Of a stretch of 46,296 bases of DNA, positions 23,965-32,899 are shown piece by piece. The translations under genes and the position numbers were made by a program. The notes below the pieces were generated by a model, which saw nothing but the letters and a program-made list of their open reading frames with translations, did not search any database and was not told the origin of the DNA. Numbering within the stretch: position 1 is the first letter of the stretch; each line of letters opens with the position of its first letter. The DNA comes from Oscillospiraceae bacterium. GTDB taxonomy: Bacteria > Bacillota > Clostridia > Oscillospirales > Ruminococcaceae. The stretch covers positions 1 through 46,296 of the forward strand of contig JAFXBK010000079.1 of assembly GCA_017521825.1 (NCBI GenBank). Reading direction: 5' to 3'.

Positions 23965-24692
23965 GTTGTAGCTTTAGCGAAAATAAACCACCGACTGAGT
24001 CGGTGGAATAAAAAATCTTCAAGATAAAAGTACCTCCTTCTGATAGAATAGATACAGGTTGGCAGCCGTATCAAGAAACAGAAGAAGGCAATGTCGTGAA
24101 CGACATCAATAGTTTATCACATTCGAAATGGAGATGCCAGTACCATATAGTATTTGCACCGAAGTATAGAAGGAAAAAAATATATGAACAGCTGAAAAAA
24201 GATATCGGAGATATATTAAGGAAGCTGTGCGAAGCAAAAGGGGTGGAAATCATAGAGGCAGAAGCATGCCCAGACCACATCCATATGCTGGTAAGCATAC
24301 CACCAAGTATGGGAGTAGCATCATTCGTAGGATATCTCAAAGGTAAAAGTACGCTAATGATTTTCGACAGACACGCAAATCTGAAATACAAATATGGTTC
24401 AAGGCACTTTTGGTGCAGAGGATACTATGTTGATACGGTAGGCAGGAACAAAACTGCAATAGCCGAATACATAAGGAACCAGTTGCAGGAAGATATTATG
24501 TATGATCAAATATCTTTCAAAGAATATATTGACCCGTTTACGGGTAGCAAGAATTCTAGGGCATAAAAACAGGCCGCTTTAGCGGCGGCCTGAAAATGTT
24601 GATGCGGCTGTTAACCTTTCGGCGCGTCTTAAGACGCCGCCGTATCATGCCCTTGAAGGGTTCGTGCAAACCACCGGCTCAGCCGGTGGTTA
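23965..24692 (+). mobile_element. IS200-type insertion sequence (IS200/IS605 family, tnpA only)
   Basis: The element is bounded by two near-identical subterminal hairpins, CCACCGACTGAGTCGGTGG at 23988-24006 and CCACCGGCTCAGCCGGTGG at 24671-24689. A Y1 transposase lies between them, with no tnpB or target duplication. This is the architecture of single-strand-transposing IS200 elements. The exact cut sites cannot be fixed by eye, so the outer limits are approximate. The right end is only a few bases from the stop codon of the XRE-TPR gene. Confidence 0.88.
24096..24566 (+). CDS. tnpA: IS200 family Y1 transposase
   Basis: This is a 156-residue HUH/Y1 single-strand transposase. The metal-binding His pair is in ACPDHIHMLVSIPPS and the catalytic Tyr is in AIAEYIRNQLQED. 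The KWRCQYHIVFAPKYRRK opening and FWCRGYYVDTVG are typical of TnpA. The start is GTG at 24096 behind GAAGAAGG. The frame is intact, so the element may be active. Codon use (ATA, AGG, AGA) differs clearly from the host genes around it. Confidence 0.96.
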   Translation: MNDINSLSHSKWRCQYHIVFAPKYRRKKIYEQLKKDIGDILRKLCEAKGVEIIEAEACPDHIHMLVSIPPSMGVASFVGYLKGKSTLMIFDRHANLKYKYGSRHFWCRGYYVDTVGRNKTAIAEYIRNQLQEDIMYDQISFKEYIDPFTGSKNSRA

Positions 24693-24695
24693 TGA

Positions 24696-25724
24696 TTATA
24701 TTTTTTTAAGAAGCCTTTCAATTTCCCTTTTGTGGAAATCAACCCATTCGCCTTCGGTAATGTTCCATTCCTTTTCACAAACTTCGATTGCTTTGTGACG
24801 GTATTCAATGGCTTTTTCGTAATCTCCGGTGGCCTCCGCAATGCAGGAAAGGGATTCCGGAATATCCATATATCTTGGCGGTTCCTGAAGTTCAAAGGCG
24901 TGCTCATAAAATTTTATTGCTTCATCAAAGCGGCAGAGCCTTGCGAAAAGGTCGCCCTTACATGACCAGGAAAGCCAGTAATCAAATTCTTCGGTCATGT
25001 GTTCCCAATATTCAAGCGCCTTCGGCAAATCACATTCCGCCTTTACAATAAGTCCGAGATAAAGGTCGGTGCGGAAGCTGTGTTCAATTTTGTCCATTTT
25101 CCAAAGATATTCCGTCGCTTCTTCGGTGCGTCCGTCCGCAAGAAGCAAATCCATAAGCCAGAGATAAGTCCTTGGATTTTCCGGATGATTTTCGATAAAA
25201 TCTTTATAAAAATCAATGATTTCAACGTGGTTCGAAGCGTTGTAATCGCAATAAAGTCCGCCGACGGAATCGAAAATCACGTTATGGGCGCGTTTTTCGT
25301 CCGGGTTAAGGTAAAGCGCCTCCTTTCCGGTTTTTTGCGCCAGTTCGTTATATTCCGACGCGCGCTTTGAATAAAGTTCGCCGAGAACAAGGGTTGCCTT
25401 TGCCTTTGTTTTTTCGTCGGAAAGTTTTTCCTTAAGAAATTTTTCGGAATCCGAAAAAACCTTTTCCGGAATAAAATGCATGTTATCAATCATGTTTTCA
25501 ATTCTTTCGATGCGGCTTTCATCGGTCATGGAAAAAAGTTCGTCAATGGTAACGCCGAAAAGCACCGAAATTTCCGGCAAAAGCTGGATATCCGGAAGGG
25601 TTGTTCCGCTTTCCCATTTTGAAACCGCCTGTGCGGAAACGGAAAGCTCGGTTCCAAGCTGCTCCTGGGTCATTCCGAGGGAAAGCCGGAGGCTTTTTAT
25701 TTTTGCGCCGATTTCAATATTCAT
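24696..25724 (-). CDS. XRE-family regulator with TPR-like C-terminal domain
   Basis: The N-terminal helix-turn-helix (about residues 5-62) has IKSLRLSLGMTQEQLGTEL, VSAQAVSKWESG and LPDIQLLPEISVLFGVTIDE. The remaining 280 residues are a series of helix pairs with TPR-like spacing, for example YLWLMDLLLADGRTEEATEY and GDYEKAIEYRHKAIEVC. Such proteins often sense a peptide or partner protein, but nothing here shows which. The ATG at 25724 follows AAAGGAG. The IS200 right end lies immediately after the stop codon, so the native 3' region and terminator have been separated from the gene. Confidence 0.92.
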   Translation of the reverse strand: MNIEIGAKIKSLRLSLGMTQEQLGTELSVSAQAVSKWESGTTLPDIQLLPEISVLFGVTIDELFSMTDESRIERIENMIDNMHFIPEKVFSDSEKFLKEKLSDEKTKAKATLVLGELYSKRASEYNELAQKTGKEALYLNPDEKRAHNVIFDSVGGLYCDYNASNHVEIIDFYKDFIENHPENPRTYLWLMDLLLADGRTEEATEYLWKMDKIEHSFRTDLYLGLIVKAECDLPKALEYWEHMTEEFDYWLSWSCKGDLFARLCRFDEAIKFYEHAFELQEPPRYMDIPESLSCIAEATGDYEKAIEYRHKAIEVCEKEWNITEGEWVDFHKREIERLLKKI

Positions 25725-25754
25725 GGGTATCAGCTCCTTTCACCAATATAATAC

Positions 25755-25787
25755 AAAACGCACCGGCATTTTTCAATGACCGGTGCG
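25755..25787 (-). terminator. terminator of metK
   Basis: Minus strand: CGCACCGG / CCGGTGCG stem then TTTTGTATTATATT. The A/T tail also looks like the -10 region of the XRE-TPR gene that starts 30 bases further, so terminator and promoter are packed together. Confidence 0.75.
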
Positions 25788-25809
25788 TTGATTTGTTTTA
25801 ACTTATGGT

Positions 25810-26991
25810 TTAAGCAAAGCAGGCTTTAAGTTCTTCAACTTTGTCGGTTTTTTCCCATGCTACGCCAAGTTCTTCTCTGCCCATGTGGCCGTAAGCGGCA
25901 AGTTTGCGGTAAATGGGTTTTCTAAGGTCAAGAGCTTTGATGATTGCGGCGGGACGAAGATCAAAAACTTTATTAACTGCTTCGGAAATTTCCTCGTCGG
26001 AATATTTTCCGGTGCCGAAGGTTTCCACCATTACGGAAACCGGGTGTGCAACGCCGATGGCGTAAGCAAGCTGGATTTCGCATCTTTCGGCAAGTTCGGC
26101 GGCAACAACGTTTTTCGCAACCCATCTTGCGGCATAAGCTGCGGAACGGTCAACTTTGGTCGGGTCTTTTCCGGAAAAAGCGCCGCCGCCATGTCTGGAA
26201 TAACCGCCGTAGGTATCTACGATAATTTTACGTCCGGTAAGGCCGCTGTCACCCTGGGGTCCGCCAACTACAAAACGGCCGGTGGGGTTAATGAAAATTT
26301 TGGTGTTTTCATCCATAAGTTCAGCGGGAATAACTGCATCGATAACGTGCTTTTTGATATCCTCGCGGATGGTTTCAAGGGTAACTTCGGCGCTGTGCTG
26401 GGAAGAAATTACAACCGCGTCAACGCGAACAGGTTTGTTGCCGTCATATTCAATGGTAACCTGGCTTTTGCCGTCGGGGCGAAGGTAGGGAAGAGTTCCG
26501 TTTTTGCGAACTTCGGTAAGGCGAAGAGCAAGTTTGTGGGCAAAGCTGATGGGCATGGGCATAAGTTCAGGGGTTTCTCGGCAGGCAAAACCAAACATCA
26601 TGCCCTGGTCGCCGGCGCCGGTGGTATCTGCGTCGTCGGAAGAACCTTCTTTCTGTTCTTCGGCGGAGTCAACGCCAAGGGCAATATCCGCGGACTGGCC
26701 GTCGATGGTGGTGATAACCGCACAGCTGTCGCAGTCAAAACCGTATTTTGCGCGGTCATAACCGATTTCGCGTACGGTTTCACGAACGATTCCGGGAATA
26801 TCAACATAGGCGTTGGTGGTGATTTCGCCCATTACGGAAACCATGCCGGTGGTGCAGGTGGTTTCGCAGGCAACACGGGAGGAAGGGTCTTTTTCAAGAA
26901 GCGCGTCAAGGATCGCGTCGGAAATCTGGTCACAGATTTTATCGGGATGACCTTCGGTAACAGATTCGGAAGTAAAAAGATGTCTGCTCAT
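25810..26991 (-). CDS. metK: S-adenosylmethionine synthetase
   Basis: MetK makes S-adenosylmethionine from methionine and ATP in the cytoplasm. The 393-residue protein has the standard length. It carries [17 protein letters not shown] at the N-terminus, the [12 protein letters not shown] loop and the P-loop-like [19 protein letters not shown]. The ATG follows GAAAGGAAAATCC. Expression is controlled by a SAM-I riboswitch with a terminator in the leader (27043-27187), giving feedback by the product. Confidence 0.98.
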   Translation of the reverse strand: MSRHLFTSESVTEGHPDKICDQISDAILDALLEKDPSSRVACETTCTTGMVSVMGEITTNAYVDIPGIVRETVREIGYDRAKYGFDCDSCAVITTIDGQSADIALGVDSAEEQKEGSSDDADTTGAGDQGMMFGFACRETPELMPMPISFAHKLALRLTEVRKNGTLPYLRPDGKSQVTIEYDGNKPVRVDAVVISSQHSAEVTLETIREDIKKHVIDAVIPAELMDENTKIFINPTGRFVVGGPQGDSGLTGRKIIVDTYGGYSRHGGGAFSGKDPTKVDRSAAYAARWVAKNVVAAELAERCEIQLAYAIGVAHPVSVMVETFGTGKYSDEEISEAVNKVFDLRPAAIIKALDLRKPIYRKLAAYGHMGREELGVAWEKTDKVEELKACFA

Positions 26992-27042
26992 TTTTTTGGA
27001 TTTTCCTTTCTTTTTTTATTCTAAACGATATGATATGTCAAC

Positions 27043-27187
27043 AAAAAAGCGCCCGAAGAACGGGCGCTTGTTAAGAACAATTTTACCGTTCCTCATCTTT
27101 CGGATTTTATCCGCAGGAATTAGCACCACACACTAAATGCAGGTTGCCGGGCTTCATAGGGCCTGTCCCTCAGCCGCTCTTGATAAG
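27043..27187 (-). promoter_or_regulatory. SAM-I (S-box) riboswitch with terminator
   Basis: Minus strand, 27187 to 27091: CTTATCAAGAGCGGCTGAGGG, then ACAGGCCC, GAAGCCCGGCAACC, GGTGCTAATTCC and GATGAGG. These are the conserved aptamer blocks of the S-box. The expression platform is the stem AGCGCCCG/CGGGCGCT (27049-27069) followed by T6. SAM binding is expected to favour this terminator and switch metK off. Confidence 0.97.
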
Positions 27188-27211
27188 GCATTATTTGTTT
27201 GACAAGGTGAT

Positions 27212-27240
27212 ATTTTACACGGTTTGATGCGGTTTGTCAA
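27212..27240 (-). promoter_or_regulatory. promoter of the riboswitch-metK transcript
   Basis: TTGACA (complement of 27235-27240), 17 bases, TAAAAT (complement of 27212-27217). Confidence 0.85.
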
Positions 27241-27339
27241 TAGAAATTTTAAGAATTTTTTAATAATATTACAATAATATTGCGTTTTCCGTCCGGTATA
27301 TTTATAATGTAATCAGATAAAAGAAGGGGAGGAATAAAA

Positions 27340-28413
27340 ATGTCCGGAAAAATCAAAACGGTGCTCAAAATTTTTGCCGTGCTCATTGGTGCGGTGCTCA
27401 TCTTTGCGGTTGGTTTCATCGGCTGGTTGACCATAACGGAATTTAACCCGGAACCGGAAAAAACCGTTCCGGTTGAAATAAACGAATGCCTTGAACCAAA
27501 AAAAGACGTGCTCGGCGAAAAAATCCGCGTGCTCACTTTCAATATAGGCTACGCAAATCTCGGCGAAGAATCCGATTTCTTTATGGACGGAGGAGAAAAC
27601 GTCCGAAACGGCGATAAGGAACTGGTGCTCAAAAATCTTGACGGAATTATTGAAACCGTTGAAGGAGCAAAAGCAAACGTGATTTTCCTCCAGGAAGTTG
27701 ACCGCGGTTCGGCAAGAAGTTTCAAAACAGCTCAGTTTACAACAATAAAAGAAGAAATGGAAGGTTTTCGTGCGGCATGGGCCGCAAACTATGTCTGCGA
27801 TTTTGTTCCCTTTCCGTGGCCGCCGATAGGAAGTGTTAACAGCGGAATCGTTACACTTTCCGAACTTGATATGACTGTCGGAAACAGAATTTCCCTTCCT
27901 TGCCCGTTCAGCTGGCCCGTTTCCGCGGCGAACCTTAAACGCTGCCTTCTTTTAACTTATACAGATATTGAAGGAACGGATAAACAGCTTGTTACCGTAA
28001 ACCTTCATCTGGAGGCTTATGACGACGGCGAAGGCAAAATTGCCCAGACCAAAATGCTCTGGGAAGTGCTTGAATCTGAATACGCAAAGGGCAACTACGT
28101 AATCGCCGGCGGCGATTTTAACCAGACTTTCCCAGACGCAGTAGGAAAATTTGCCCTTAAAGATCCGGATTTCTGGGCTCCGGGCGTTCTCTCGGAAGAA
28201 GATGTTCCGGAAGGCTGGAGCTATGTTTACGACGGCGAAACCCCAACCTGCCGCCTTCTCAACAAGCCTTATGAAAAGGAATCCGCCCAGCATTACGTTA
28301 TCGACGGTTTTATAATTTCCCCGAACGTGGAGCTTGTTTCTGTCGAAACAGTCGATGCCGGATTTGAATTTTCCGACCACAACCCGGTACTTATGGAGGT
28401 TGTTCTGAAATAA
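27340..28413 (+). CDS. membrane-anchored endonuclease/exonuclease/phosphatase-fold protein
   Basis: The protein has 357 residues, with an N-terminal membrane helix (about 9-31) and then an EEP domain outside the membrane. Key motifs are RVLTFNIGYAN (Asn), FLQEVDRG (metal-binding Glu), NLHLEAY, IAGGDFNQTF (Asp/Asn) and the C-terminal FEFSDHNPVLMEV (Asp-His). These are the catalytic elements of the Mg-dependent phosphoesterase fold of DNase I, sphingomyelinases and inositol phosphatases. The substrate is not evident. The ATG follows GGGGAGGAA. Valine-leucine pairs are written GTG-CTC six times, unlike most neighbours. Confidence 0.9.
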   Translation: MSGKIKTVLKIFAVLIGAVLIFAVGFIGWLTITEFNPEPEKTVPVEINECLEPKKDVLGEKIRVLTFNIGYANLGEESDFFMDGGENVRNGDKELVLKNLDGIIETVEGAKANVIFLQEVDRGSARSFKTAQFTTIKEEMEGFRAAWAANYVCDFVPFPWPPIGSVNSGIVTLSELDMTVGNRISLPCPFSWPVSAANLKRCLLLTYTDIEGTDKQLVTVNLHLEAYDDGEGKIAQTKMLWEVLESEYAKGNYVIAGGDFNQTFPDAVGKFALKDPDFWAPGVLSEEDVPEGWSYVYDGETPTCRLLNKPYEKESAQHYVIDGFIISPNVELVSVETVDAGFEFSDHNPVLMEVVLK

Positions 28414-28428
28414 AAAAGTGTGCCTTTT

Positions 28429-28462
28429 GGAGTACTTCGTAAAGAAGTACTCCTTCTTTTTT
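28429..28462 (+). terminator. terminator of the EEP gene
   Basis: GGAGTACTTC / GAAGTACTCC stem, then TTCTTTTTT. Confidence 0.9.
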
Positions 28463-28499
28463 ATATCGTGCAATTACAGCCGAGATAAAAAAGTAAAAT

Positions 28500-28735
28500 A
28501 AAAACCGCCGTCGGCCTGAACGATGGCGGCTTTGGAATAGGAATCACTTTGTTTTTGGTGGTGCGCTTTGTCCCCTTTTAGGGGACAGCGGTCGCGGGAG
28601 CGACCGCAGGGGTGTAAAAACTTTTCTTTCAGGAACAACCCGGTTTCTTTTGGTTGCAAAAGAAATGGGGTTGTATCTTATATTAAGGCCGTTTTCTACA
28701 GCAAAACGGGCGGATAATATCCGCCCCTACTTTCT
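28500..28735. repeat. gene-free stretch with clustered palindromes
   Basis: No credible gene is present. It contains several hairpins: CCGCC...GGCGG, GTCCCC...GGGGAC, GGTCGC...GCGACC and the perfect palindrome GGGCGGATAATATCCGCCC. It looks like a relic of a dispersed intergenic repeat. A second copy is not in this window. Confidence 0.4.
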
Positions 28736-28787
28736 GATTTATTTTATGGCATAAAATCCTATGTTAGCAAAATCTTTGGATAAAAAA

Positions 28788-28817
28788 CAGAGGCATTTCC
28801 TTGAGAAATACCTCTGT
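28788..28817 (-). terminator. terminator of dinB
   Basis: Minus strand: ACAGAGGTATTTC / GAAATGCCTCTGT with one mismatch in the stem, then T6. Confidence 0.88.
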
Positions 28818-28830
28818 CAGGCACACTTTT

Positions 28831-30075
28831 TTATTTATGTTTCTTTTCGTTTTCCATCTGCGCTTTATATTTTTTGCCGACATTTATTTCACTTTGGTAA
28901 TTGGAAGCGCGGACAACTGTTTCGGAACCGAAGCGGCTTCGGATCGAATCCATGGCCTTATCGATCCGCCGTTCCTTTTCACGGTTTTCGGTGGGGAAGA
29001 AGGAAAGCTGGGTGTTGTCCTCGGCGGTAACCTGCGTAAGCGAAATTCCGATGAGCCGGAGCGGGGTGCGCTTATCCCAAAGTTCCGAAAAAAGTTTTTT
29101 GCTGATTTCATAAATTTCCGAAGTTATGTCCGTCGCTTCGGAAAGGGTGTGCTGGTGGGAATGGTTTTTAAAATCGTTTCCGCGAATCGTTACCCCGACG
29201 CAAAAAGCCTTTTTTTCGTCCGCGCGCATCCTTGCGGAAACGCTGTCCGCAAGGGCAAGAAGGATTTTATACGCCCCTTCGGCGGAAACAACGTCTTCCT
29301 CAAGGGTTGTGGAAATGCTGTAACCCTTGGCTTCTTCCGGTTCTTCAAGAACCGGGGAAGGGTCGATTCCGTTGGCGTAATCATGTATCTGTTTTCCGAT
29401 TTTATCGCCGATAAGCGCCTGTACGGTTTTTAAATCAAGCCTTGCAAGTTCGCCGATGGTTTTTATCCCGGCGCTTTCAAGATGTTCGGCGGTGGAACGG
29501 CCGATGCTGAAAAGTTCGCCCACCGGAAGCGGCCACATTTTTTTCGGAACCTCGTCCGAAAAAAGGGTGTGGACCTTGTTCGGCTTTTCAAAATCGCTTG
29601 CCATTTTTGCAAGAATTTTGCAGGGGCCGATGCCAACGTTTACGGTAAAACCGAGTTCGTTATAAATTCTGTCTTTGATTTCGTAAGCCGTTTTAACAAT
29701 ATCCGGATAAAGAATATCCATTCCGGTCATGTCAAGAAAACATTCATCTATGGAATATTTTTCAACAACAGGGGTGTATTCCCGGCAGATATCCATAAAA
29801 GCCTTCGAACATTTTACGTAAAGGCGAAAATCCGGCTTCGCAAGATAAAGGTTCGGGCATTTCCGAAGGGCCATTCCAACCGGTTCGCCGGTTTTGATCC
29901 CGAATTTTTTAGCCGGTATGGATTTTGCAAGAATAACGCCGGTGCGTTTATCTCTGTCGCCGCCGATGGCGGAAGGAATAAGGCGGATATCCTCTTCGCC
30001 GTTTTTAACTCTTTTGGCGGCTTCCCAGGAAAGAAAAGCGCTGTTTACGTCAATATGAAAAACAATTCTTTCCAA
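28831..30075 (-). CDS. dinB: Y-family DNA polymerase (DinB / Pol IV type)
   Basis: This is a translesion polymerase that copies damaged templates. The catalytic residues are in VFHIDVNSAF and KYSIDECFLD. The helix-hairpin-helix region has FSIGRSTAEHLESAGIKTIG, and the little finger domain follows. Near the C-terminus NTQLSFFP is a beta-clamp binding motif of the QLxLF type. The start is placed at TTG 30075, seven to eight bases after AAAGGGGG; the longer frame from TTG 30081 leaves almost no spacing. A LexA-type box in the promoter (30118-30129) suggests control by the SOS response. Confidence 0.95.
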   Translation of the reverse strand: MERIVFHIDVNSAFLSWEAAKRVKNGEEDIRLIPSAIGGDRDKRTGVILAKSIPAKKFGIKTGEPVGMALRKCPNLYLAKPDFRLYVKCSKAFMDICREYTPVVEKYSIDECFLDMTGMDILYPDIVKTAYEIKDRIYNELGFTVNVGIGPCKILAKMASDFEKPNKVHTLFSDEVPKKMWPLPVGELFSIGRSTAEHLESAGIKTIGELARLDLKTVQALIGDKIGKQIHDYANGIDPSPVLEEPEEAKGYSISTTLEEDVVSAEGAYKILLALADSVSARMRADEKKAFCVGVTIRGNDFKNHSHQHTLSEATDITSEIYEISKKLFSELWDKRTPLRLIGISLTQVTAEDNTQLSFFPTENREKERRIDKAMDSIRSRFGSETVVRASNYQSEINVGKKYKAQMENEKKHK

Positions 30076-30105
30076 AAACAAAGCCCCCTTTAAAGTTATA
30101 GTTTA

Positions 30106-30134
30106 ATTATACAGTAAGAACATATGTTTGACAA
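30106..30134 (-). promoter_or_regulatory. dinB promoter with LexA (SOS) box
   Basis: Minus strand: TTGTCA (complement of 30129-30134), 17 bases, TATAAT (complement of 30106-30111). Inside the spacer, plus-strand 30118-30129 reads GAACATATGTTT. The Bacillota LexA box is GAACNNNNGTTC, so only one of the eight fixed bases differs. The overlap is right for repression. Confidence 0.75.
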
Positions 30135-30200
30135 TATACAAAGTGAGAATATTTTTAATAAAATATTCCGAAACGTCATAAAATTAGTTTTGTGAAAAAC

Positions 30201-30229
30201 TTGAAACATAAGAAAAAATAGTATATTAT
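30201..30229 (+). promoter_or_regulatory. promoter of the pseudokinase gene
   Basis: TTGAAA (30201-30206), 17-base spacer, TATTAT (30224-30229). It leaves an A/T-rich leader of about 75 nt. Confidence 0.6.
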
Positions 30230-30311
30230 ATATTATGTATAGATATGCTTTAAAATAAAAACGCTTTTTGCGTAACAATATATTAAGTTTTAATAAAGGA
30301 GGAATTTTGCC

Positions 30312-32021
30312 ATGCTTACAGAAGAACGCAATCTCTGTATGGGGTGCATGTCCGTGCTTGATGAAAACGGAAAATGCCGCTGCGGCTATAACGAAGACGC
30401 ACCCACCGATGAATCCTGCATGCCGGTAAGAACCGTTGTGGGCGAAAGATATATCATCGGAAGAATGATTAAAATTGACGGCGAAGCTATTACCTATATT
30501 GGTTTTGATAAAGAAAACGAAGAAAAAGTTTATATCCAGGAATATATGCCCGGAAAATTGGCAAAAAGAAGCGACCTTACCGGCGAAGTTATTCCTTTTT
30601 CCGGATATGAGGCACAGTATAAAACCCTTATGGCGGATTTTTACGACCTTTTTGAATCTCTTATGAATTTCCGCCATACCGAATTCCTTATGCCGGTAAT
30701 AAACGTTTTCCGCGAAAACAACACCGTTTATGCAATTTACAAATACATAAAAACCATTTCCTACGGGGATTATTTAAGCCACAACGGCGGTGAATTTACC
30801 TGGCCCCAGGTAAAAAAACTTTTTATGCCGCTTTTCACAACCCTTACCTATCTCCACAGCAACGGTTTTGTCCACCGCGGAATTTCTCCGGAAAGCATCC
30901 GCGTTAACGCAAAAGGCCAGCTTTTGCTTTGCGGCTTCGGAACGGCGGCTCTTTATTCAAAACATTCCCTTATCGAACCAAGCCTTTCCGCCGGATATTC
31001 CGCGCCGGAACAATATTCCGCCGGCCTTTGGCAGGGCGAATGGACCGACGTTTATTCGGTTGCCGCGGTGCTTTATAAATCCCTTACCGGAACTCTTCCC
31101 GCGGATGCGGAATCGAGAAAGGAAGTGGACCACCTTTGTCCGCCGGAGGAACTTAACTTCAACATCTCTTCCGAAGTTTCCGATGCAATTCTTAACGCAA
31201 TGACCATAAACGGCGAATACCGAACCCGTTCCATTGATGATTTTACAGCGGAGCTTCTTGAATCCACAAGCTCCAACACAAAACTTTTCGGCGCCGCGGA
31301 GGAAGCGGTTATTAAAAAGGCCGAGGAGGAATACTTCCCGGAGGAAATCGAAACGGAAGAAAAAACAAAAGGAAAAATCCGCCTTCCCTGGGGAGTTATT
31401 GCAACAATTATCGCAATGGTTGTTTTGCTTGCGCTTGTTTCCTTTGTTTTCAGATATACCGAAATTCTTGGTTTCGGTAATAAGCCCAACAATTCTGAAG
31501 AATCTTCTGAAATAAGCCAGTCCGAAGTTTCCGAACCGGAGGGCTACCTTATAACCATGCCGAACTTCGTCGGAAGAATGAAGGACGATGTCGAAAACAA
31601 CGCCCAATATTCCGATTTTAACATTGTTTTCGAGGAAGAAAACAACAGCGGTTATGTTGAAGGAATGATTTTTGACCAGTCCGTAAAATATAAGACCGAA
31701 GTTGAAAAGGGAAGCACCGTTGTTCTTAAAGTAAGCAAAGGTTATGAAAAAGTTCTTATGCCCGGTTGTATCGGAAAAGATATTAACGAAGTTACCCTGA
31801 CCCTTTCCGAAATGGGAATAAACTTCCAGCTTATTCCGAACTACAGCGCGGAACATGAATATAACATTGTTTATGACCAGTCTGTTGCGGAAAACACCGA
31901 AGTTGCAGTCGGCGACAGAATGAACAAAGTTCTTATCTATTATGGTGCCCTTGAAGGCGGCAGAGATCCTTGGGAAAAGGATGAAGAGGAAAGCACCGGA
32001 ATCAGGGATATAATCGGATAA
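30312..32021 (+). CDS. membrane PASTA protein with a degenerate Ser/Thr kinase domain
   Basis: The 569 residues start with a zinc-ribbon-like CMGCMSVLDENGKCRCG (Cys at 9, 12, 22, 24). The kinase fold follows (about 45-300), with one membrane helix (about 356-380) and two extracytoplasmic PASTA repeats (about 410-550). Catalytic residues are lost: the VAIK lysine is Gln76 (VYIQE), HRD reads HRG (188-190) and DFG reads GFG (208-210). It is therefore probably a pseudokinase that may still bind a ligand or partner. PASTA domains usually bind muropeptides or lipid II. The ATG follows AAAGGAGGA. It is monocistronic. Confidence 0.9.
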   Translation: MLTEERNLCMGCMSVLDENGKCRCGYNEDAPTDESCMPVRTVVGERYIIGRMIKIDGEAITYIGFDKENEEKVYIQEYMPGKLAKRSDLTGEVIPFSGYEAQYKTLMADFYDLFESLMNFRHTEFLMPVINVFRENNTVYAIYKYIKTISYGDYLSHNGGEFTWPQVKKLFMPLFTTLTYLHSNGFVHRGISPESIRVNAKGQLLLCGFGTAALYSKHSLIEPSLSAGYSAPEQYSAGLWQGEWTDVYSVAAVLYKSLTGTLPADAESRKEVDHLCPPEELNFNISSEVSDAILNAMTINGEYRTRSIDDFTAELLESTSSNTKLFGAAEEAVIKKAEEEYFPEEIETEEKTKGKIRLPWGVIATIIAMVVLLALVSFVFRYTEILGFGNKPNNSEESSEISQSEVSEPEGYLITMPNFVGRMKDDVENNAQYSDFNIVFEEENNSGYVEGMIFDQSVKYKTEVEKGSTVVLKVSKGYEKVLMPGCIGKDINEVTLTLSEMGINFQLIPNYSAEHEYNIVYDQSVAENTEVAVGDRMNKVLIYYGALEGGRDPWEKDEEESTGIRDIIG

Positions 32022-32036
32022 AATTAAAAAAAGACA

Positions 32037-32068
32037 AAACCCGTGCTCAAAATTTGAGCACGGGTTTT
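32037..32068 (+). terminator. terminator of the pseudokinase gene
   Basis: AAACCCGTGCTCA / TGAGCACGGGTTT stem, T run. It shares its core with the apbE terminator at 11532-11569. Confidence 0.93.
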
Positions 32069-32092
32069 TTGCTTTGAGCATGGAGATTCGGA

Positions 32093-32899
32093 TCAATTGA
32101 TTCCAAGGGATCTCCGCATAATTTTTTCGGTTTTTTCGGAAAGTTCCGCGGTGGAAGATGCCAGAACTTCTTCGGAAGAAATAACTTCACAGATTTTAAG
32201 GGTTATTTCGGTGCGCTTAAAAGGCGCGTTTTTGTGAACAAGATTTGTGTTATCAACGGTTGTAACAACAATGGGCGCGCCGCTTTTTGTTGCAATTTTA
32301 AAAGAACCGGAATGGAAAGGAAGCATCTCCTTATCCCTTGCCCTTGTTCCTTCCGGATAAATTGCCATTGAACAAAGATTGTTTTTAATATTTTCCGCGG
32401 CGGCGTTTATGGATTTAACCGCGTTTCGCGGGTTTTCCCTGTCGATGGCAATACAGCAGATTTTATGCATAAATTTGTTTATTACGGGAATTTTGAAGTT
32501 TTCCGGCTTTGTAATAAACCCGATTTCGTGTTTTCCAAGGAAGGCAAGGCTTACGATGGGGTCGAACATTGCTTTATGGTTCTGAACAAGAAGAAAGCGT
32601 TCCTTCGGAATTTTTTCTTCGCCTTCAACCTTAACCTTCACGTTACAGGCGGAAAGGGCAATTTTAAGGGTGAAGGAAATAAAACCGTTATAAAATTTAT
32701 CAAATTTTCCGGATGATTTTTCTTTGTTCACCAAAAAAGCAAGGAGAAGAAGAAACGCAACAAAGCAAGCCGCGGCAACAAGGGTGTAGCCTATGGCATA
32801 GAGTATTACGGATAAAAAAATATTTGCGCTGTATGGTTTGCTTAACAGAACATCGATCACTGAAAGGATAATTCCTATTGCAGGAAAAATTAAAACCAT
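32093..32899 (-). CDS. plsC: 1-acyl-sn-glycerol-3-phosphate acyltransferase
   Basis: PlsC acylates lysophosphatidic acid to phosphatidic acid at the membrane. The 268 residues begin with two hydrophobic helices (about 1-55). The acyltransferase motifs follow: VQNHKAMFDP (NHxxxxD) and the phosphate-binding AIYPEGTRARD. The segment between them holds GKHEIGFITKPE. The N-terminal membrane part is longer than in the simplest PlsC proteins but common in clostridia. The ATG at 32899 follows GAGGTGG. It is a single gene, convergent with the pseudokinase gene. Confidence 0.95.
   Translation of the reverse strand: MVLIFPAIGIILSVIDVLLSKPYSANIFLSVILYAIGYTLVAAACFVAFLLLLAFLVNKEKSSGKFDKFYNGFISFTLKIALSACNVKVKVEGEEKIPKERFLLVQNHKAMFDPIVSLAFLGKHEIGFITKPENFKIPVINKFMHKICCIAIDRENPRNAVKSINAAAENIKNNLCSMAIYPEGTRARDKEMLPFHSGSFKIATKSGAPIVVTTVDNTNLVHKNAPFKRTEITLKICEVISSEEVLASSTAELSEKTEKIMRRSLGIN

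Noticed and set aside
28474-28659. Short open frames in the palindrome-rich gap after the EEP gene
   Set aside because: They lie across hairpins, lack start signals and show no protein-like composition.
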